Source: an uncultured Odoribacter sp.
Lineage (GTDB): Bacteria > Bacteroidota > Bacteroidia > Bacteroidales > Marinifilaceae
Direction: 5' to 3'
Length of the DNA stretch: 64,000 nucleotides
Assembly (NCBI GenBank): GCA_910588375.1
Contig: CAJUQA010000001.1
Location: forward strand, 1-64,000
Made by a program: the position numbers and the translations under genes. Of this stretch, positions 62,205 to 64,000 are shown one piece after another; the first letter of the stretch is position 1, and every line of letters begins with the position of its first letter. The notes below the pieces were generated by a model that did not search any database, had not been told where the DNA came from, and worked only from the letters and a program-made list of their open reading frames with translations.

Positions 62205-62325
62205 TTACAGCGAAGTCCGCAAACTTTTGCAGAAACGAAGATAATAAACTGGCAGATCACGTATACCTATGCGTGTCCTTCCGGTTTATCCTTCGTTTCG
62301 GGTTCTTTGCGGACGCCTGCTGTAA
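62205..62325. ncRNA. Rod-like structured element, copy 2
   Basis: Five nested helices: 62205-62211/62319-62325 (7 bp), 62215-62223/62306-62314 (9 bp), 62232-62240/62291-62299 (9 bp), 62244-62252/62281-62289 (9 bp, one G-T) and 62258-62264/62269-62275 (7 bp, one G-T) closed by an ACCT loop. The whole 121-base element is one long rod with small bulges. It shares TTATCCTTCG and CGAA..ATAAAC with copy 1 at 1-119. It sits in the 304-base gap between mnmA and the small membrane protein gene. Family and strand are unknown. Confidence 0.45.
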
Positions 62326-62345
62326 GGGGTGAATTGGCGGACACG

Positions 62346-62353
62346 TATTTTTG
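62346..62353 (+). promoter_or_regulatory. -7 box of the small membrane protein gene
   Basis: TATTTTTG, a consensus match, about 22 bases before the ATG at 62375. Confidence 0.5.
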
Positions 62354-62374
62354 TCCGTATAAAATTCTTTTATT

Positions 62375-62608
62375 ATGGACCTTAAAACAGAATCTTGCGT
62401 AAAATTACTCCTCTTGATTCTCGTATTAGTTATTATTATTCAATTCATCCTTATTCTGTACCTATGCAGTTGCCACTACATGGATTATCTGAATAGAGAG
62501 ACGCATTATGATTCCGGATGGGAGCCGGATACCTTGAGAATAATCTCATCTCCGGCAAGTCGGAAAGATTCTGTTTTTTCGTATGACGATTTTTATTTCG
62601 GATTTTGA
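62375..62608 (+). CDS. Unknown small membrane protein
   Basis: A 77-residue protein. One strong hydrophobic helix (about residues 11-32, leucine/isoleucine-rich with cysteines at its outer edge) is followed by a ~40-residue polar tail containing HYDSGWEPD. The dedicated -7 box at 62346-62353 supports it as a gene. No family is recognised. It lies between the rod element and tRNA-Pro. Confidence 0.5.
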   Translation: MDLKTESCVKLLLLILVLVIIIQFILILYLCSCHYMDYLNRETHYDSGWEPDTLRIISSPASRKDSVFSYDDFYFGF

Positions 62609-62655
62609 AATCTTTTATTTTTTCTTCAATAGCGTGTATTATTAAATTTTTTTTA

Positions 62656-62663
62656 TACATTTG
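62656..62663 (+). promoter_or_regulatory. -7 box of tRNA-Pro
   Basis: TACATTTG, a consensus match, giving a start site about 12 bases before the tRNA. Confidence 0.6.
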
Positions 62664-62681
62664 CACCCGTGAAACTCACAT

Positions 62682-62755
62682 CGGGGCGTAGCTCAGTCCG
62701 GTAGAGTACACGTCTGGGGGGCGTGTGGTCGCTGGTTCGAATCCAGTCACCCCGA
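62682..62755 (+). tRNA. tRNA-Pro (anticodon GGG)
   Basis: A 74-nt cloverleaf: acceptor CGGGGCG with CACCCCG, D arm GCTC/GAGT, anticodon stem CACGT/GCGTG with loop CTGGGGG (anticodon GGG, G37), T arm GCTGG-TTCGAAT-CCAGT, and discriminator A. The acceptor stem has one C6-A67 mismatch. The CCA end is not encoded. Confidence 0.92.
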
Positions 62756-62768
62756 CGACTGAAAATCA

Positions 62769-62800
62769 AGAGGTTAGATAACAGGTCTAATCTCTTTTTT
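62769..62800 (+). terminator. Terminator after tRNA-Pro
   Basis: A 10-bp stem AGAGGTTAGA (62769-62778) with TCTAATCTCT (62786-62795), one G-T pair, followed by a T run. Confidence 0.85.
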
Positions 62801-62864
62801 ATTGCAGCGATTAAGGTTTTATTATGGTTTTCGGGAAACTTAATGCGAATAAATACCAATATAC

Positions 62865-63515
62865 TTACCTGGCTTTATGTAGTTTAGGGGTAATCAATGC
62901 TAATTTAAAGGCAGCTTCTTCTTTTCCTTGTTTTATAGCTTTTTCATACCACAGAGCAGCTTCCTCGTAGTTTTGTTCCACGCCTTGTCCGTAATGATAC
63001 AGGAATCCCACATTGAACTGTGCATTGGCAATATTTTGTTGTGCTGCCAAGTAGAAATACTTAAATGCTTTTTGTAAGTCTTTTTTTATTCCGTATCCGT
63101 TATAGTAATGGATACCGATATTGAATAGGGCATATTCATCTCCTTTATCGGCAGCCAGCTTAAAATAATGGAATCCCCGGGCTTCATCTTTATCAATTCC
63201 TTGCCCTTTATTATACATGACTCCCAGCATAAATAAAGCCTCTGTATTTTGTAGTTTTGCAGCTTGAGAGAATAACGTGAATGCCTTTTTGTAGTCTTGT
63301 TGGAATATCTCCCCCTCATAATATAGCCACCCCATAAAATTTAATGCTTTGGGATTATTGTTTTCAGCTAATTCATTGATTTGTTTTAATGCTTCGTTTA
63401 CTTCTTCGTCAGTTATAGCTGTCTCAAACATTCTTACAGCTGATAAAAATTGTAGTTGGTTATTATCTCCAGCTACAAAATTTCCCTGTGTGTAGGCTTC
63501 ATTTTTCTGTTTCAT
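62865..63515 (-). CDS. Sel1-like repeat protein
   Basis: A 216-residue protein without a signal peptide. From about residue 45 it holds four to five Sel1-type helical repeats (about 36 residues each), with hallmark segments MGWLYYEGE, LGVMYNKGQG, IGIHYYNGYG and VGFLYHYGQG. Such repeats bind protein partners. The N-terminal ~40 residues are non-repetitive. A -7 box at 63541-63548 lies just upstream. The target is unknown. Confidence 0.88.
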   Translation of the reverse strand: MKQKNEAYTQGNFVAGDNNQLQFLSAVRMFETAITDEEVNEALKQINELAENNNPKALNFMGWLYYEGEIFQQDYKKAFTLFSQAAKLQNTEALFMLGVMYNKGQGIDKDEARGFHYFKLAADKGDEYALFNIGIHYYNGYGIKKDLQKAFKYFYLAAQQNIANAQFNVGFLYHYGQGVEQNYEEAALWYEKAIKQGKEEAAFKLALITPKLHKAR

Positions 63516-63540
63516 AGCTCTAATTATTAATATTATAGAG

Positions 63541-63548
63541 CAAATTTA
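63541..63548 (-). promoter_or_regulatory. -7 box of the Sel1-repeat gene
   Basis: Plus-strand CAAATTTA reads TAAATTTG on the minus strand. Confidence 0.5.
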
Positions 63549-63608
63549 CTTAATAGGGGTATATCATCCTTTTTATACTTCCCTGTGTCTTTTTCTTTCC
63601 AAAAGAAA

Positions 63609-63628
63609 AGCCGGAACTAAGTCCGGCT
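63609..63628 (-). terminator. Terminator of the right-edge gene
   Basis: AGCCGGA (63609-63615) pairs with TCCGGCT (63622-63628); on the minus strand a T-rich tail follows. Confidence 0.75.
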
Positions 63629-63658
63629 CTTCAATGTTAGGTATTCTCCTCATTATCA

Positions 63659-64000
63659 TTAACCTGCTGCTGCCGCACCTATTAATCCTAATGCTACCAC
63701 ACCTATTAATCCTATCGTATTTAAAATTTTTCTTCCTGTAGTTTTCCCACCTCGTATCGCATCTCTTTGTTCCCGTTCGAGCTCTAATTTCTCGATAGCA
63801 ACTTCATTGTCTATTATTAAATAATAAAAAAATGTTCTCCTCGTTGACTAAAATTTTGTTCACATGCTTTTTTTACTAAATCAGGCACATTTCGATAAAA
63901 TGTAAATTTTTTACCTTTATTTTTTAAACCACCAAATCCATATTCAAATGAGTGAGTCTTAATATTGAGTTTCTTTAGAAAAAATATTTCCTCTTGATAT
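63659..64000 (-). pseudogene. Right-edge unknown gene with a one-base frameshift, 5' end outside the window
   Basis: Reading leftward from the edge, one frame encodes about 60 residues (including YGFGGLKNKGKKFTFYRNVP and CEQNFSQRGEHFF) and then stops. A second frame continues without a start codon: IIDNEVAIEKLELEREQRDA, then a hydrophobic glycine/alanine tail LIGVVALGLIGAAAAG and a stop at 63659-63661. The two join perfectly if the seven-A run at 63827-63833 had eight bases. It may be a true frameshift, a phase-variable tract or a sequencing error. No family is recognised; the tail looks like a membrane helix. Confidence 0.55.

Noticed and set aside
62199..62402. Short open frame covering rod element copy 2
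   Set aside because: The perfect multi-helix pairing explains the sequence better, and the frame runs past the promoter of the next gene.
62653..62859. Minus-strand open frame across tRNA-Pro
   Set aside because: It is an antisense reading of the tRNA and its terminator, a common spurious call.
1..64000. CRISPR array, insertion sequence, prophage or rRNA operon
   Set aside because: No regularly spaced direct repeats of CRISPR size, no transposase, integrase or phage structural gene, and no rRNA sequence were recognised; only one tRNA was seen.

Overview
The window looks like a chromosomal segment of a gut-type Bacteroidetes (order Bacteroidales). The evidence is a fused glycogen synthase/phosphorylase, SusC/SusD outer-membrane pairs, BACON and DUF1573 proteins, an NVEALA peptide, the A-type flavoprotein, long-form urocanate hydratase, and many promoters of the Bacteroidetes -7 form TAnnTTTG. 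I cannot name the genus with confidence; the gene set fits an Odoribacter/Butyricimonas/Parabacteroides-like organism.

Layout. 1-452: gene-free, with a rod-shaped inverted-repeat element and nested repeats. 453-10089: carbohydrate storage (alpha-glucan synthase/phosphorylase), a SUI1 factor, an NfnAB-like flavin/iron-sulfur pair, a flavodiiron protein and a secreted papain-like peptidase. 10144-18748: a minus-strand block with a CPBP protease, FtsK, an HU-like DUF4469 protein preceded by a 22-bp-periodic operator-like array, two tandem acyl-CoA ligases and an ion channel. 18900-27175: a 5'-nucleotidase lipoprotein, a THUMP-like methyltransferase, NhaD, two small unknown proteins, an XRE regulator, thioredoxin reductase and a DUF2027-Smr protein. 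27333-29345: urocanate hydratase alone. 29498-33317: an NVEALA peptide, a TolB-like propeller lipoprotein and a DUF1573 protein, divergent from a histidine kinase/OmpR-type regulator pair. 33365-39637: housekeeping genes (membrane protein, signal peptidase I, PPDK, YhcC-like radical SAM protein, ProXp editing protein).

39866-56667 is a polysaccharide utilization locus: a membrane-spanning propeller/Y_Y_Y/LuxR regulator, SusC, SusD, a surface glycan-binding lipoprotein, GH16, GH5 and two GH3 enzymes. A beta-1,3 or mixed-linkage beta-glucan is the most likely substrate. The proposed flow is surface cutting by GH16, capture by SusD and the binding protein, import through SusC, and periplasmic trimming to glucose by GH5 and the GH3s. 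56841-62070 returns to core genes (ACT-like unknown, ffh, folD, SpmAB-like, mnmA). The right end has a second rod-shaped element, a small membrane protein, tRNA-Pro(GGG), a Sel1-repeat protein and a frameshifted gene running off the edge.

The least explained items are the two related rod-like elements at opposite ends of the window, the 22-bp array before the HU-like gene, the NVEALA locus with a candidate 11-bp direct-repeat site, and the mosaic codon use inside the SusC gene.
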